A stretch of DNA of 43,665 nt from a virus, in IMG/VR virus record IMGVR_UViG_3300028610_001146, positions 1 to 43,665 of that record. The stretch is one strand, 5' to 3'. The translations under genes were made by a program, and so were the position numbers. This document shows, piece after piece, positions 24,283 through 33,277 of the stretch. The notes under the pieces are model-generated. The model was not told where the DNA came from and did not search any database. It saw only the letters and a list, made by a program, of their open reading frames with translations. Each line of letters begins with the position of its first letter. Within the stretch, counting starts at the first letter, position 1.

Positions 24283-25338
24283 TTATGAAAACGCCAATTC
24301 GAAAACTTGATCGGTGTCCGCAACGGTTGCGCCAAAAGCAGTCCATACCGCTTTCAGTTGGTTCAGTGACTCTTGCTCTTCACGGGTCATAATCCGTTCC
24401 TGCATATAGGCTGCATTCTGGATCTTGTTTTTAGGCAATACCAGAAGAGCTTTTTCAGTTGACGGAATATTTGAATTATAGGTATATTTGGGTTCAATAT
24501 TGTAATCAACAATACCCGCGGCTGATTTTGTTCCAGATGCGCCCGCTTCACGGCCCATGTTAATCTCGGCAGATGTCACACGTAAAGCCGCATTTATTCG
24601 CCCTTTGATTTTAGGGTTACAATAAATGAGCAATTGCGCGTTTGCTGTATCCCCATAACCTTTGTCTTTTGTACCGTCCGTTAATTCGAAGGCACCCTGA
24701 TTTAAGGTCGCAACGTCCCGGCTAAGAACGGTATCGGTAACAATCCCCTGCCACGTAACCTGATTCAGTAGACCTGCAGCGGCCAATAGACCATAATGGA
24801 TATTAGCCCAAAGATTATATAGTTTCGAACGAGCATCTTCCATCTGTTCGACGAAACGATATAATTTTTTCCCTTCAATGGTTTCCCAGGTAATACCTAG
24901 ACCGGCTCCGTATTTCACAACTTCAACGGTTACTTTTTCTCCACCGATTCCGGCATATTCGATTTTGCCACCCTCGGGTATTTCCTTGAAAGTTAAACCA
25001 CTGTCAACGGTTGCGATTTCCCATGCAAGTTCGCCTTGCTGGAGTTCAACTCCGCGAAAAGCATCTTGCCAAAGAAGATCGTAGTTAGCCACTTGCATGG
25101 TAACGTTAAAAACATTCTTTGTCAGAGTTGCCAGATCAGATGAACCGGAGAAAGCTTGTATTTTAGTTTGACCTACTTTTTGAGCGGCCCGATACATGAA
25201 TGCCTGAATACTGCGATTCAATGCCATTGCACGGCTTTTACCGTCCAGAATGATATCTTCACCGTTTTTTTGTTTAATGCTATAAGGATCATCCCTATAA
25301 GCTGCAGTTGCTAATTGAAATAATTTTTTATTGTCCAT
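24283..25338 (-). CDS. Major capsid protein
   Basis: A 351-residue protein with GAGGAAAA upstream of ATG 25338. It has the E-loop-like middle (WQDAFRGVELQQGELAWEIAT), a long spine-helix stretch (YRFVEQMEDARSKLYNLWANI) and a late-domain YCNPKIKGRINAALRVT, as in DUF2184/HK97-fold capsids. Position, length and strong RBS agree. The exact family cannot be fixed by eye. Confidence 0.8.
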   Translation of the reverse strand: MDNKKLFQLATAAYRDDPYSIKQKNGEDIILDGKSRAMALNRSIQAFMYRAAQKVGQTKIQAFSGSSDLATLTKNVFNVTMQVANYDLLWQDAFRGVELQQGELAWEIATVDSGLTFKEIPEGGKIEYAGIGGEKVTVEVVKYGAGLGITWETIEGKKLYRFVEQMEDARSKLYNLWANIHYGLLAAAGLLNQVTWQGIVTDTVLSRDVATLNQGAFELTDGTKDKGYGDTANAQLLIYCNPKIKGRINAALRVTSAEINMGREAGASGTKSAAGIVDYNIEPKYTYNSNIPSTEKALLVLPKNKIQNAAYMQERIMTREEQESLNQLKAVWTAFGATVADTDQVFELAFS

Positions 25339-25356
25339 AGTTATTTTCCTCTTCGA

Positions 25357-25731
25357 TTATACTAACGTTTTGGAGCGACCGTCAAATGTCATTAAGACAT
25401 CATCATCGCCAAGTGCTGCATCTTCCAAACAGGAACCCAAAAGAACATTATCGGTTGCTACTTTCGTGAAGAGTTCTGCGGACAGATCATAATAGACATC
25501 ATCGCCCGCGTCGATAGCTTCGGCAACTTTTAATGCTCTTACCTGGTCGGCCTTAATAATTAAAGAATATTTGGCACCGCTCGCAACGTCGGTTAAAACG
25601 AATCCGGCTGCTTCCTCTTCCTGCACCATGTCGCCCGCGTCATAAGCGGCTGCGGCGGCGGTAATAATGGCAGGGATATACTCAGCAGATCTAAGATCTA
25701 CAATTTTTGTTTGATTTGATACTAAAGGCAT
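25357..25731 (-). CDS. Capsid decoration / stabilising protein (DUF2190-like)
   Basis: A 124-residue acidic, beta-rich protein directly before the capsid gene, with a GGGGGG ribosome site. ALKVAEAIDAGDDVYYD and MVQEEEAAGFVLTD resemble the short DUF2190/Mu-gp-type decoration proteins ('aGd.Vy'). Function from context. Confidence 0.65.
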   Translation of the reverse strand: MPLVSNQTKIVDLRSAEYIPAIITAAAAAYDAGDMVQEEEAAGFVLTDVASGAKYSLIIKADQVRALKVAEAIDAGDDVYYDLSAELFTKVATDNVLLGSCLEDAALGDDDVLMTFDGRSKTLV

Positions 25732-25751
25732 ATTTTTGCCCCCCTTTAAAT

Positions 25752-26870
25752 TTATTTTTCTTCTTCTGTAATGTCGTTTACAACTTTATCAACATCACTA
25801 ATATTCTCATCCTCAGTTTTTGCGGGGTCGTCATTTTTTTTCTTGACGGGATCAACTTTTTTAGGATCACCAAAAATAGAAGCCATTTCCTTAAACTCTT
25901 CCAGTCTAGAATCTACAATTTTTTTCAGACCATCGTCTGACAGGTCCTCGATTTTTTCAGGATTAAATCTTTTTTCGAGAAATTCTTTTTGTTTATCTGT
26001 AGTACCTTCGGGAAATAATTTTTTAAATCGTGCTTCTGCGCCAGTCTTAAGGGCGTCTTTTTGTATTTTTTCTCCATCTTCTTTAAGTTGTTTATTTGTT
26101 TTTTCCAATTCCGTAAACTGATTTTTTATAGCATCGCGCTCTGTATACACTTTGCCTAAAACCCGATCATTTATAATTACGTCTTCGGTAAATAATTGAT
26201 TGGGCCATACATTATGCTCAATAATATATTTTTTTACTTCTTCAAATGTCATGGGAATCTCCTTCCTTTGTTTTGATTTTTTCTTGCCTTCTGGATTGTC
26301 CGGATCATCTGGATCTTCAAAAGCTTGAAGTTTTCCAAGCCTGATCGCTCCAGGGAATCCCGGCGTCTCATCCTTTGAATTTGCAAGTGCTATACCAGTT
26401 AATTTGGTAATAGCCTGAGCAATAAGATTATTACTATCATCACTCTGTAAAACTGCGTCCGCCTCTATTGAGCAAACGTCACAATCGATGGTATCATTTT
26501 CATTGGGAAAATATCCCACAACGATTTGATGTAACTTGCCACCGATTTCTTTTGTTATCTTTCCGACAACTTCCCCCAAAGAGGGACGGTTTTGGGTCGA
26601 ATTATCCGCGTTATGTTTTTTGAAAAATTGTAAACCGCGATTAATTACTTGACCGGCTAATTCAACTATTTTTCGGGGCCACTGGATCAGAGTCGCTTGT
26701 TTCTCCCCTACCATCCGGGGCCGACTTATCCCTTCCTGGACTATGGAATATGCCTGTAACAGCGGAGCCGAATCCTTTTTTTTTAGTTCCGTCATTACTT
26801 TCGCTGGAACCGCTTGTTTTATTTCGTCCGATGTTAGTACTGCCGCCGTTGCCTGGATTCTCACAATCAT
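25752..26870 (-). CDS. Scaffold protein, possibly with a prohead-protease part
   Basis: ATG 26870 has GGAGG six bases upstream, fixing this start even though it overlaps the preceding ORF by 209 bp. The first 190 residues include VVGYFPNENDTIDCDVCSIE, a strand set seen in protease-scaffold fusions. Residues 230-372 are a highly charged coiled coil (QFTELEKTNKQLKEDGEKIQ) ending in an acidic tail, as in scaffolds. It sits between portal and decoration/capsid, the usual place. No confident Ser/His protease triad was seen. Confidence 0.65.
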   Translation of the reverse strand: MIVRIQATAAVLTSDEIKQAVPAKVMTELKKKDSAPLLQAYSIVQEGISRPRMVGEKQATLIQWPRKIVELAGQVINRGLQFFKKHNADNSTQNRPSLGEVVGKITKEIGGKLHQIVVGYFPNENDTIDCDVCSIEADAVLQSDDSNNLIAQAITKLTGIALANSKDETPGFPGAIRLGKLQAFEDPDDPDNPEGKKKSKQRKEIPMTFEEVKKYIIEHNVWPNQLFTEDVIINDRVLGKVYTERDAIKNQFTELEKTNKQLKEDGEKIQKDALKTGAEARFKKLFPEGTTDKQKEFLEKRFNPEKIEDLSDDGLKKIVDSRLEEFKEMASIFGDPKKVDPVKKKNDDPAKTEDENISDVDKVVNDITEEEK

Positions 26871-27084
26871 TCTTGACCTCCGTCAAAAGTTCGCCGAATT
26901 TTTCTTTTACTTTTTTATATTTAGCGTAATCAGTAGTAACGGAAATTTTCCCGTCTTTTCTTAGCTTTGCCTTAATTTTATTTTTAGGACATTTTTTAAA
27001 ACGGTTAACACTGGTTAAAGTGATCGTTTTCGGGCTCTGGCTAATCTTAACCCGAAAACGATTTAATGTATCAAAATAGCTCAT
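26662..27084 (-). CDS. Hypothetical basic protein overlapping the scaffold gene
   Basis: 140 residues. The first 80 (NRFRVKISQSPKTITLTSV, KNKIKAKLRKDGKISVTTD) look like a genuine basic beta domain. The last 69 are Gly/Ser/Asp rich and lie in a different frame over the scaffold N-terminus. The start lacks a clear SD but sits four bases after the previous stop. The overlap is unusually long. Real start or end may differ. Confidence 0.55.
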   Translation of the reverse strand: MSYFDTLNRFRVKISQSPKTITLTSVNRFKKCPKNKIKAKLRKDGKISVTTDYAKYKKVKEKFGELLTEVKNDCENPGNGGSTNIGRNKTSGSSESNDGTKKKGFGSAVTGIFHSPGRDKSAPDGRGETSDSDPVAPKNS

Positions 27085-27086
27085 GA

Positions 27087-27287
27087 TTAGTTACCGTTAT
27101 TTTTTTTAGCTTTAGGCACAATTGCTTTACCTTTGGTTGCTTTTTGATAAGCTCCAAGTTGTTTTGAAGTAATAGTCTTGGTTCTTTTTACTTCGTCAAC
27201 GACAGATACGGACTTTTTTTTATTAAGTTCTTTATTGTCGTTTTTATTTTCAGCCTTAGGTTTTTTATTGTCGTTTTTATTTTCCAT
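27087..27287 (-). CDS. Hypothetical Lys/Asn-rich protein
   Basis: 66 residues starting inside the portal 3' end. The N-terminus repeats the motif NKNDNKKPKAENKNDNKE (a short internal duplication), then a basic tail (AKKNNGN). Unstructured appearance. May bind DNA or capsid; no family known. Confidence 0.5.
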   Translation of the reverse strand: MENKNDNKKPKAENKNDNKELNKKKSVSVVDEVKRTKTITSKQLGAYQKATKGKAIVPKAKKNNGN

Positions 27288-28605
27288 CGTCTTTGTCCTC
27301 CTCAGGATTTTGTAATTTAGTTTTATTAATTAATGTCTCAGTTGCTTTGGCCTCTGCGGCGGCTTCCTCTTCTTTATTTTGCTTAACTCGGAAGGGATCA
27401 ACTCCTGGCAACATATTTGTATAATCCGCCAATGATATGGCGCCGTCATTAAACGCCAATGACAATGCTTGTACATATTGTAACATGCGAGTAAAAGGGA
27501 CCAAGGGAATCGTAACTTCAAAATCTGCGTTTACTGTTTTTGGCGCGTCCTTGAATCCGGCGTTAATTGCGATCTCTTGTGCTTTTAAAATAATCTCATA
27601 AAAAGACTCGCTCCAGATAGATCGCTCGTTTACTGTGCCATTATTGATAGTCTCATAAAGCGTTTCGGCTGTGGATCTATTCGACATAGCATCGACATGG
27701 CCCAACCAATGGACAGGAATACCGGTTAAAAAACTAATAGCTTTAGCAAGCGTTAATTGTTCGGCTTTGATATTGTCCATAGCGCCAAGTTCCGGCACTA
27801 CCATAAACATTTTAGCTTTGGCTGCTATAGCATTACCAATCTGCCAACCATTTTTAATGATTTTGGCAATCTTGGCAACAGTTGCATCATCTTGGCATTC
27901 AAAAAACGGAGTAATTTTTCCAAAAAGATGATTATTTTTACGCATGGCGTTCATACCACGATCATAATTATCACAGTGATTTAATGCTAATCCGATTTTT
28001 GTAGTGGTTTCATTATATTCACAAGGCAAGCCGGCTAGTTTCACATATTCAAAGTTCTTTTCATCGAGATCTTTGTCATCAAGTTTTATGTCTACGCGGG
28101 TATTGGGATCTGATATATCATAGGGAGAGGCGACCATTTTTTTACCGCCCTCGTATTCAGTAGGGATTCGTTTAATAATTACTTGCTGTTTTTCTTTGAC
28201 AGGTGTCAGGACAAAAAGCCCTTTTCCAGTCATTTCTCCGGCTTTGACGAAATCAAAAAATCGAGAGCCTTTTAGCTTATTGAATAATAGAAATTTTTCA
28301 ATCCAGACAGATAATTTATTGTCGCTTGCATGTACGCTCAATCCTTCTCCAGAAATAAAAGCGGTCCTGGTATCAACTAAAGCTCGTGTCTGCCAATTAC
28401 CGAGACTTGCTTTACCCTGATATTTTTGGAAAATTGCAGTTGTTTGGGTGCCATAAGTTTTATATTTATTATCACATCCATCGTCTTTTCCATTGACAGC
28501 GGTACCGGTTAAGAAACTATCCATTTCAAGTTCAGATTTCTGCCCTTCTGTGGCTTGGATTTTGACAATAGCTTTTAATTTTTTATCGGTTACAAAAAAT
28601 TTCAA
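27277..28605 (-). CDS. Portal protein
   Basis: A 442-residue protein downstream of the terminase block and upstream of the scaffold and capsid. The N-terminal RALVDTRTAFISGEGLSV and the later LAKAISFLTGIPVHWLGHVDAMSNRSTAE are typical of portal proteins (wing start, then the 'ipp.llg..d' stem region). Length and position agree. The C-terminal 40 residues are Lys/Glu rich. Start ATG 28605 overlaps the previous stop (ATGA). Confidence 0.78.
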   Translation of the reverse strand: MKFFVTDKKLKAIVKIQATEGQKSELEMDSFLTGTAVNGKDDGCDNKYKTYGTQTTAIFQKYQGKASLGNWQTRALVDTRTAFISGEGLSVHASDNKLSVWIEKFLLFNKLKGSRFFDFVKAGEMTGKGLFVLTPVKEKQQVIIKRIPTEYEGGKKMVASPYDISDPNTRVDIKLDDKDLDEKNFEYVKLAGLPCEYNETTTKIGLALNHCDNYDRGMNAMRKNNHLFGKITPFFECQDDATVAKIAKIIKNGWQIGNAIAAKAKMFMVVPELGAMDNIKAEQLTLAKAISFLTGIPVHWLGHVDAMSNRSTAETLYETINNGTVNERSIWSESFYEIILKAQEIAINAGFKDAPKTVNADFEVTIPLVPFTRMLQYVQALSLAFNDGAISLADYTNMLPGVDPFRVKQNKEEEAAAEAKATETLINKTKLQNPEEDKDDGK

Positions 28606-29435
28606 AGTAATGATTCCCGCCCTTCTGCTGTAATTTCAAGTTTTAAGATTGCGGTTAAATCGTCCTGAACTAAGAATTCCACATCTTCGCCAAGTGGCAA
28701 TTCAAAAATAGTTCCCATCTTTTCATCACCGCCAAACGTAATCCGAGCGCCAAAACCATTAATCCCTTGTATTGGGTTTGTTGCTTGATATGGATCATAA
28801 TCAAAACCAGTTCCTACAATTTCTCCATTGGTTTTGACATTAAAAACATTTTTCCATGTATCATTTCGTTTACGCATTTGAAGGCCATTCGTTAAAACGG
28901 CAATATCTCCAAATTCTGATAGATCGCCGACACCGGTAGTTTGACACATCATTATAATTCTGGTAATCTCTACGGTTTTTTGTATACCAGTTGGTATGCC
29001 TGTACCCCTCAATCCAAAAATGACAGGAGTTGACAATCCATTAACATTCATGTTAGTTATTGCAATATCAACATTAGAACCGGAGGGGTAATCACTATCA
29101 AGAGGACGATCCAATGTTATATTAAGAGTATCAATTGATACTACAGAGGCTGTCATAAATTGATTATTAGCCGTAGAAAATAAAATTATATGACTACCGA
29201 CTGACACACCGGTAACGCTGACTAAAGATAAAACTTTAGTATCTCTGGCGGCGGATGCTGTTAAAGTGGTAGTATTTGTGACGTTATTAAAACGCTCAAT
29301 AATAGGATTGGTATGCTGATAAATTTCTCTAGTTGGTTGTATGAATTTAGCGTCGTCGGTTGACTCTCCCACTATTTCCCCCAAAAAAATAACTAGGTTT
29401 TGAATGTTCTCCACATTCGAGAAGCTTAAAATCAA
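28602..29435 (-). CDS. Structural protein, possible head appendage
   Basis: 277 residues from TTG 29435, with GGAG upstream. It has strongly beta-rich sequence (TTTLTASAARDTKVLSLVSV, SHIILFSTANNQFM, ITLDRPLDSDYPSGSNVDIA), a pattern seen in phage upper-neck and head-decoration proteins. Located between the terminase block and the portal. Family not identified. Start codon could be later. Confidence 0.55.
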   Translation of the reverse strand: MILSFSNVENIQNLVIFLGEIVGESTDDAKFIQPTREIYQHTNPIIERFNNVTNTTTLTASAARDTKVLSLVSVTGVSVGSHIILFSTANNQFMTASVVSIDTLNITLDRPLDSDYPSGSNVDIAITNMNVNGLSTPVIFGLRGTGIPTGIQKTVEITRIIMMCQTTGVGDLSEFGDIAVLTNGLQMRKRNDTWKNVFNVKTNGEIVGTGFDYDPYQATNPIQGINGFGARITFGGDEKMGTIFELPLGEDVEFLVQDDLTAILKLEITAEGRESLL

Positions 29436-29460
29436 CGTTCTCCACGCCGTAAATAAATCA

Positions 29461-29499
29461 TTGAAGGGATTTTATAGCCTTAACTATTGATCCCTTCAA
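29461..29499 (-). terminator. Hairpin downstream of the 29516 gene
   Basis: TTGAAGGGAT (29461-29470) pairs perfectly with ATCCCTTCAA (29490-29499), and an inner ATAG/CTAT extends the stem. There is no U-tract, so it may be a weak terminator or an RNA-processing/stability hairpin. Confidence 0.55.
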
Positions 29500-29515
29500 G
29501 CTCATAATCTATAGA

Positions 29516-29794
29516 TCAAGCAAAACCGTAAATGTGCAACGGTGTTATGCTTTTATCATCTATGCTATCAGAAATCACTTTAATCGAATTACCCAGACAA
29601 TGAAAACTAGTTTCATAATGAAAAAGCTCAACAATTAAACAATCGAAATTATTATCATTACTGCCCAAAATCATTTCTGACTGGATGCTTTGATAATTGT
29701 CATCGGTTGTTTTTAGATTCTGATTCTGATTAAGAGAGTAAACAATAGTTGACAACATAAGAATTGCCATAAAAATAAAAATTAATTTTTTCAT
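29516..29794 (-). CDS. Small secreted protein (possible moron)
   Basis: 92 residues with a clear signal peptide (KKLIFIFMAILMLSTIVYS). The mature part has two cysteines (NNFDCLIVELF, SFHCLGNS) that could form a disulphide. It has its own promoter and a hairpin behind it, which makes it a self-contained unit inside the structural operon, the arrangement of a moron gene. Family not recognised. Exported proteins of this kind often exclude other phages or change the host surface; that is inference here. Confidence 0.7.
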   Translation of the reverse strand: MKKLIFIFMAILMLSTIVYSLNQNQNLKTTDDNYQSIQSEMILGSNDNNFDCLIVELFHYETSFHCLGNSIKVISDSIDDKSITPLHIYGFA

Positions 29795-29818
29795 AGTTAC
29801 TCCTAATCTATAAGTTCA

Positions 29819-29847
29819 ATTATAGCCGAAATAAGGATAAAAGTCAA
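29819..29847 (-). promoter_or_regulatory. Sigma70 promoter of the secreted-protein gene
   Basis: On the minus strand TTGACT (29847-29842), a 17-bp spacer and TATAAT (29824-29819), 25 bp before ATG 29794. One mismatch in the -35 box. Confidence 0.82.
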
Positions 29848-29868
29848 TATTGAGAGCTTTTCATCATC

Positions 29869-31188
29869 CTAAACAATTGTAACGTTTGTCAGGGTACCCG
29901 TAAAATTATTATTCCCATTTACTGTTAAATTAACAGGGGTGGGGCTCGTTATAGTTCCGTCTCCATCAAGATCGCCTTCTACAACGATAGTTCCGATACT
30001 ATTTATATCCAGCGTCCCAGATACTAACATACTTGCGGTTGTGAAATCGTCTATAACTGTTTTTGTAGAGCCGATAACTATAAGTCTTTCTATTGTTTGA
30101 CTATCAGGATCAAAGTTAGCGGTTCCACCAGACAATGTTATGGTACCTGTCCCTCTAGTCCAAACAGTTGTTAAAGTTCCTGGACCATTGTTTAAATTTA
30201 TGCTACCAGAAAATTCAAAAGATGGATTATTGGTACTATTGAGCATTGTAGCAGTTACACCTGAGTTATCAGAAGTAATTTCAAAGTCAATATATTTATG
30301 AGTTCCTGCTTCTGGTATAGTTATAAAAGTAGTTGAATCAACTAGATTCTCTACTTTTAAATTGCCGTTTGATATATCCATAGCAGGTAATAATCTAGTA
30401 TCAGCACCGCCCCTAATTTCTACGTCTCCAGTAAATAAAAAAGCTCCCACTTTATTATTAGTGATTGTAGTTCCTGATGCAATAGCTATTTTTAGATTAC
30501 CGGCACCACTAAATTCTGAATTAACTCCTAAGGTAAATATATTATTACCTCCTATATAGGCACTATATACACCAGTATTGATCTCTCCATTAATAATTGT
30601 TTTATCACACGAGCCGTCACAACCTCTACAATTTCCTGTCAATGTTGCTGTCACACCTGCATTAATAATAAAACTATAAAAAAAGTTTTGTGAATCGGGA
30701 TTATCTAGATTACCATTTCCTATTTGAGTATATATTGCACTTCTTTTTGTCGTAAATATATTTGCATTCGCTATAGATAAATTACCACTATTATTGATTT
30801 TGCTATCTATTTGAAAATCCCCGGTTGAGCCCGCAACAAAAAATATTCCGTTAGCGTAAAGCCCTAAATCGGCAGAAGTAGCAATTTCTAAAATTCCTGA
30901 TATATTAAGAAAATCAGTAATTATATTATTAAATGTAGCTATATCCAGTTTACCGGTTGCATTAATTGTAATATTTCTACAGGCTTCATTTATGATTTGT
31001 GTTATAATATGAGTCGCTAATATTGTAACGGTATCGCCATGCTCCGGAAATCCATCTTCTACCCATGTTGTATTTCCAGCTGAATTCCAATTACCAGACG
31101 CTTTACTGGTAAATGGCGAATAAGAAATAAGCGAACTAAAAATAGATTTAAAATTACTTTGAAAAATACTACGAAAAAAATTCATCAA
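29869..31188 (-). CDS. Beta-helix-like structural or surface protein
   Basis: 439 residues. After a 35-residue start, the sequence is regular, strand-turn rich and Gly/Asn/Thr rich (GNWNSAGNTTWVEDGFPEHG, NITINATGKLDIAT, NNSGNLSIANANIFTT). This is the look of a right-handed beta-helix or a G8-like domain with 20-25 residue rungs. A short CRGCDGSC segment lies near residue 188. Likely a virion appendage. It overlaps the previous gene by 4 bp. No catalytic motif seen. Confidence 0.55.
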   Translation of the reverse strand: MMNFFRSIFQSNFKSIFSSLISYSPFTSKASGNWNSAGNTTWVEDGFPEHGDTVTILATHIITQIINEACRNITINATGKLDIATFNNIITDFLNISGILEIATSADLGLYANGIFFVAGSTGDFQIDSKINNSGNLSIANANIFTTKRSAIYTQIGNGNLDNPDSQNFFYSFIINAGVTATLTGNCRGCDGSCDKTIINGEINTGVYSAYIGGNNIFTLGVNSEFSGAGNLKIAIASGTTITNNKVGAFLFTGDVEIRGGADTRLLPAMDISNGNLKVENLVDSTTFITIPEAGTHKYIDFEITSDNSGVTATMLNSTNNPSFEFSGSINLNNGPGTLTTVWTRGTGTITLSGGTANFDPDSQTIERLIVIGSTKTVIDDFTTASMLVSGTLDINSIGTIVVEGDLDGDGTITSPTPVNLTVNGNNNFTGTLTNVTIV

Positions 31189-31526
31189 TTTGTAATTTTA
31201 GTAGCATATCCATAAAGTTCAGAATCACCGGAAATACTAACAAGCCGATAAGCTGAACAAACTTCGATCACAGCCTGTCCGGATACTACAGCGCCATTAT
31301 CCCAATCGATTATTGAATTAGCGGGGACCGTATCGGCTTGAACATTAGATAATTTTGTATTAGTTATTTGGACCTTTGCGGTACCTGTAGAAAATATCAG
31401 TACGGATAATTTACTATTGCGAGGAAATTCTATCCAGGTTCCATTCGCTGCCCCTGTTTCCGTTTCTTCCGCATAAACATTTAGAACGCCTTTGGAATCT
31501 GGTTCTCGTGTCATTTCTTTGGACAT
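31185..31526 (-). CDS. Hypothetical structural protein, first gene after a promoter
   Basis: 113 residues; ATG 31526 follows TTGGAGTAATT. It is beta rich (WIEFPRNSKLSVLIFSTGTAK, SAYRLVSISGDSELYGYATK), similar in style to small phage decoration or head-fibre adaptor proteins. It is coupled to the beta-helix gene by ATGA overlap, so both may form one appendage. Confidence 0.55.
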   Translation of the reverse strand: MSKEMTREPDSKGVLNVYAEETETGAANGTWIEFPRNSKLSVLIFSTGTAKVQITNTKLSNVQADTVPANSIIDWDNGAVVSGQAVIEVCSAYRLVSISGDSELYGYATKITN

Positions 31527-31562
31527 AATTACTCCAAAAAATTTATCATTATTTTAAAATTA

Positions 31563-31591
31563 ATTATAACCCAAAATAATCATAATGTCAA
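31563..31591 (-). promoter_or_regulatory. Consensus sigma70 promoter for the virion genes
   Basis: On the minus strand TTGACA (31591-31586), 17-bp spacer, TATAAT (31568-31563). It is 37 bp upstream of ATG 31526 and just after the large terminase stop, so it re-initiates transcription for the structural operon. Confidence 0.88.
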
Positions 31592-31602
31592 TATAAAAAT
31601 TT

Positions 31603-33048
31603 TTATGTGATATTGCCAAGATTCTCTGCCGCGCCGCCTTCATCCAGGTCATGGAATGCGAGCATAAAAGCGTCCATATCATCACAGGAGCGTCCCAAGC
31701 GCTTTTTGAAATCCTTTTTACCTTCTGCCGCCCGTTTATTTTTTTTTGTAAGATACCAGGTCCGCATGGTTAGCTCTTCTGTCAATTCTGGGATATCGAG
31801 CATGTCAATTTCGTCGATTTTATCCTTGATATTGAAAATCATCTCCGCGATAATGCTATCGTATTTTTCGTGATTGCCGGCATTTGAGGCAAAGTTTATG
31901 CCGTTAACGCGCCAGCCGTTAGCATCCAGTTGATCAGTAACGCCTCCTCCTACGCCGGTATCGTCAACATTAAATTGGACCTCTTTGTCAAAGTCAGCGA
32001 ATTCTATAGATTTTTGATATATTTCTACGGTTGAAAGCTTTTTAAATACAAGCCGTTCAAGGACCTTATTTCCCCGACGCTTGTACATAACCGTGCTATC
32101 ATCGCCATACCTGGCAACGTCGATACCGATAAATGTCCTGCCATAAAGCCCGATATCAATTGACCGGTTAATAGCGTCCCGGATAACCTGGCGGGAAAAT
32201 ATAGCAAATGCTGCCTGTCCTATCGGTTCACCGCCCCAGATATGCGCGGCCTCTTCGGGATTGTCGGCATAATCCTTGATTCTTTGTTTTTCGAGTACTG
32301 CCGGGAAATGCTGGTTTCCCTCTGCATTGATAAATAGCCCCTCCGCATCCGGACCGGTAAACTCGGTCCATTCAAGAGGCTGTTTTTTCTTGTTTAATTT
32401 GTATTCGCGTTTTTTGCTTGATTTTAGCTCTCGACGGGCATAGATATGGATTGGATCGCTCTCCATATACCGGTTATATGTAAAGATAAAATGCGATGGT
32501 TGTTTTATGACAATATCGCCAGGTTCGAATCTATGTTTTTGTGGATCGTATGTTATCTTTTTGCCAGTTTTTTTCTTTAAAATAACCGCATCTTTTCGGA
32601 TTGTTGGCAATAGAATTGATAGCGAATGCTTGGTAAACGCATGCGCTTCCTCTCCCCAAAAAATATCGATTCCCTGATATGATTTTATGCTATCAACAGT
32701 ATGGTCTTGGAGACCGATAAAATAGCATTCAGATCCCCCGCTATGTTTAATCTCGGTTGCTGTTATTTTGAATTCTCTTGATAAGTCCAGATCATAGATA
32801 CGATCTTTGATTAATGCTTGTACCGACTGTTTTATTGATTTCTGAATTTCACGCCCGCATAGTACCCGGATAACACCGCGTCGCATTTCGGATATAATAT
32901 AATCCGCTACCTGATATGATTTTCCTGACCCCCGGCCTCCCCAGAAAAAATAATATCGTTTTTTGAGTGGCTTAAAAAGAGGATGTATCGGCTGCGCTAC
33001 ATGCAGATATAGCGCAAAAAATGCGGGGACTATGATATTATGGATCAC
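31603..33048 (-). CDS. terL: Terminase large subunit (PBSX/Terminase_3-like)
   Basis: 481 residues from GTG 33048. The ATPase has Walker A GGRGSGKS near residue 37 and Walker B with coupling glutamate IDIFWGEEAHA near 125. The nuclease part has GIDVARYGDDST near 310, VDDTGVGGGV near 360 and a final DDMDAFMLAF aspartate near 465, which are the RNase H-like metal ligands. It cuts and translocates DNA into the prohead with the small subunit at 34504. No strong SD is visible before the GTG. Confidence 0.93.
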   Translation of the reverse strand: MIHNIIVPAFFALYLHVAQPIHPLFKPLKKRYYFFWGGRGSGKSYQVADYIISEMRRGVIRVLCGREIQKSIKQSVQALIKDRIYDLDLSREFKITATEIKHSGGSECYFIGLQDHTVDSIKSYQGIDIFWGEEAHAFTKHSLSILLPTIRKDAVILKKKTGKKITYDPQKHRFEPGDIVIKQPSHFIFTYNRYMESDPIHIYARRELKSSKKREYKLNKKKQPLEWTEFTGPDAEGLFINAEGNQHFPAVLEKQRIKDYADNPEEAAHIWGGEPIGQAAFAIFSRQVIRDAINRSIDIGLYGRTFIGIDVARYGDDSTVMYKRRGNKVLERLVFKKLSTVEIYQKSIEFADFDKEVQFNVDDTGVGGGVTDQLDANGWRVNGINFASNAGNHEKYDSIIAEMIFNIKDKIDEIDMLDIPELTEELTMRTWYLTKKNKRAAEGKKDFKKRLGRSCDDMDAFMLAFHDLDEGGAAENLGNIT

Positions 33049-33061
33049 AAATCAAATACCA

Positions 33062-33277
33062 TCATCCGCCCGTATATTCGCCATAATAAAGGTCATTCAT
33101 AAATATTTCAGCAGCTTCTTTGGTTGGTAATTCAAATTCAAATAATTTGGCACCGGTTTCATACTCGCAATCAAGAGCGCTAATTTCCTTCCCAATTGAA
33201 TATACTGTAATAAATTTATCCCTTTGGATATAAATACGCTCAGGGACGAATTCTCTATTTGGTATTACTTTTCTCAT
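33062..33277 (-). CDS. Hypothetical 71-residue protein
   Basis: Start overlaps the preceding gene by 4 bp. A compact beta-beta-alpha look (RIYIQRDKFITVYSIGKE, then TKEAAEIFMNDLYYG). Family unknown. One of five small genes between the two terminase genes. Confidence 0.6.
   Translation of the reverse strand: MRKVIPNREFVPERIYIQRDKFITVYSIGKEISALDCEYETGAKLFEFELPTKEAAEIFMNDLYYGEYTGG

Noticed and set aside
24271-24346. Longer head-tail connector start at 24346
   Set aside because: The extra residues (Cys/Arg rich) overlap the capsid gene end, and the family normally begins at the MALVVGTNSW start.
25771-26121. 116-residue plus-strand ORF opposite the scaffold gene
   Set aside because: Ser/Phe-rich antisense shadow of a Lys/Glu-rich coiled coil. 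No RBS or promoter.
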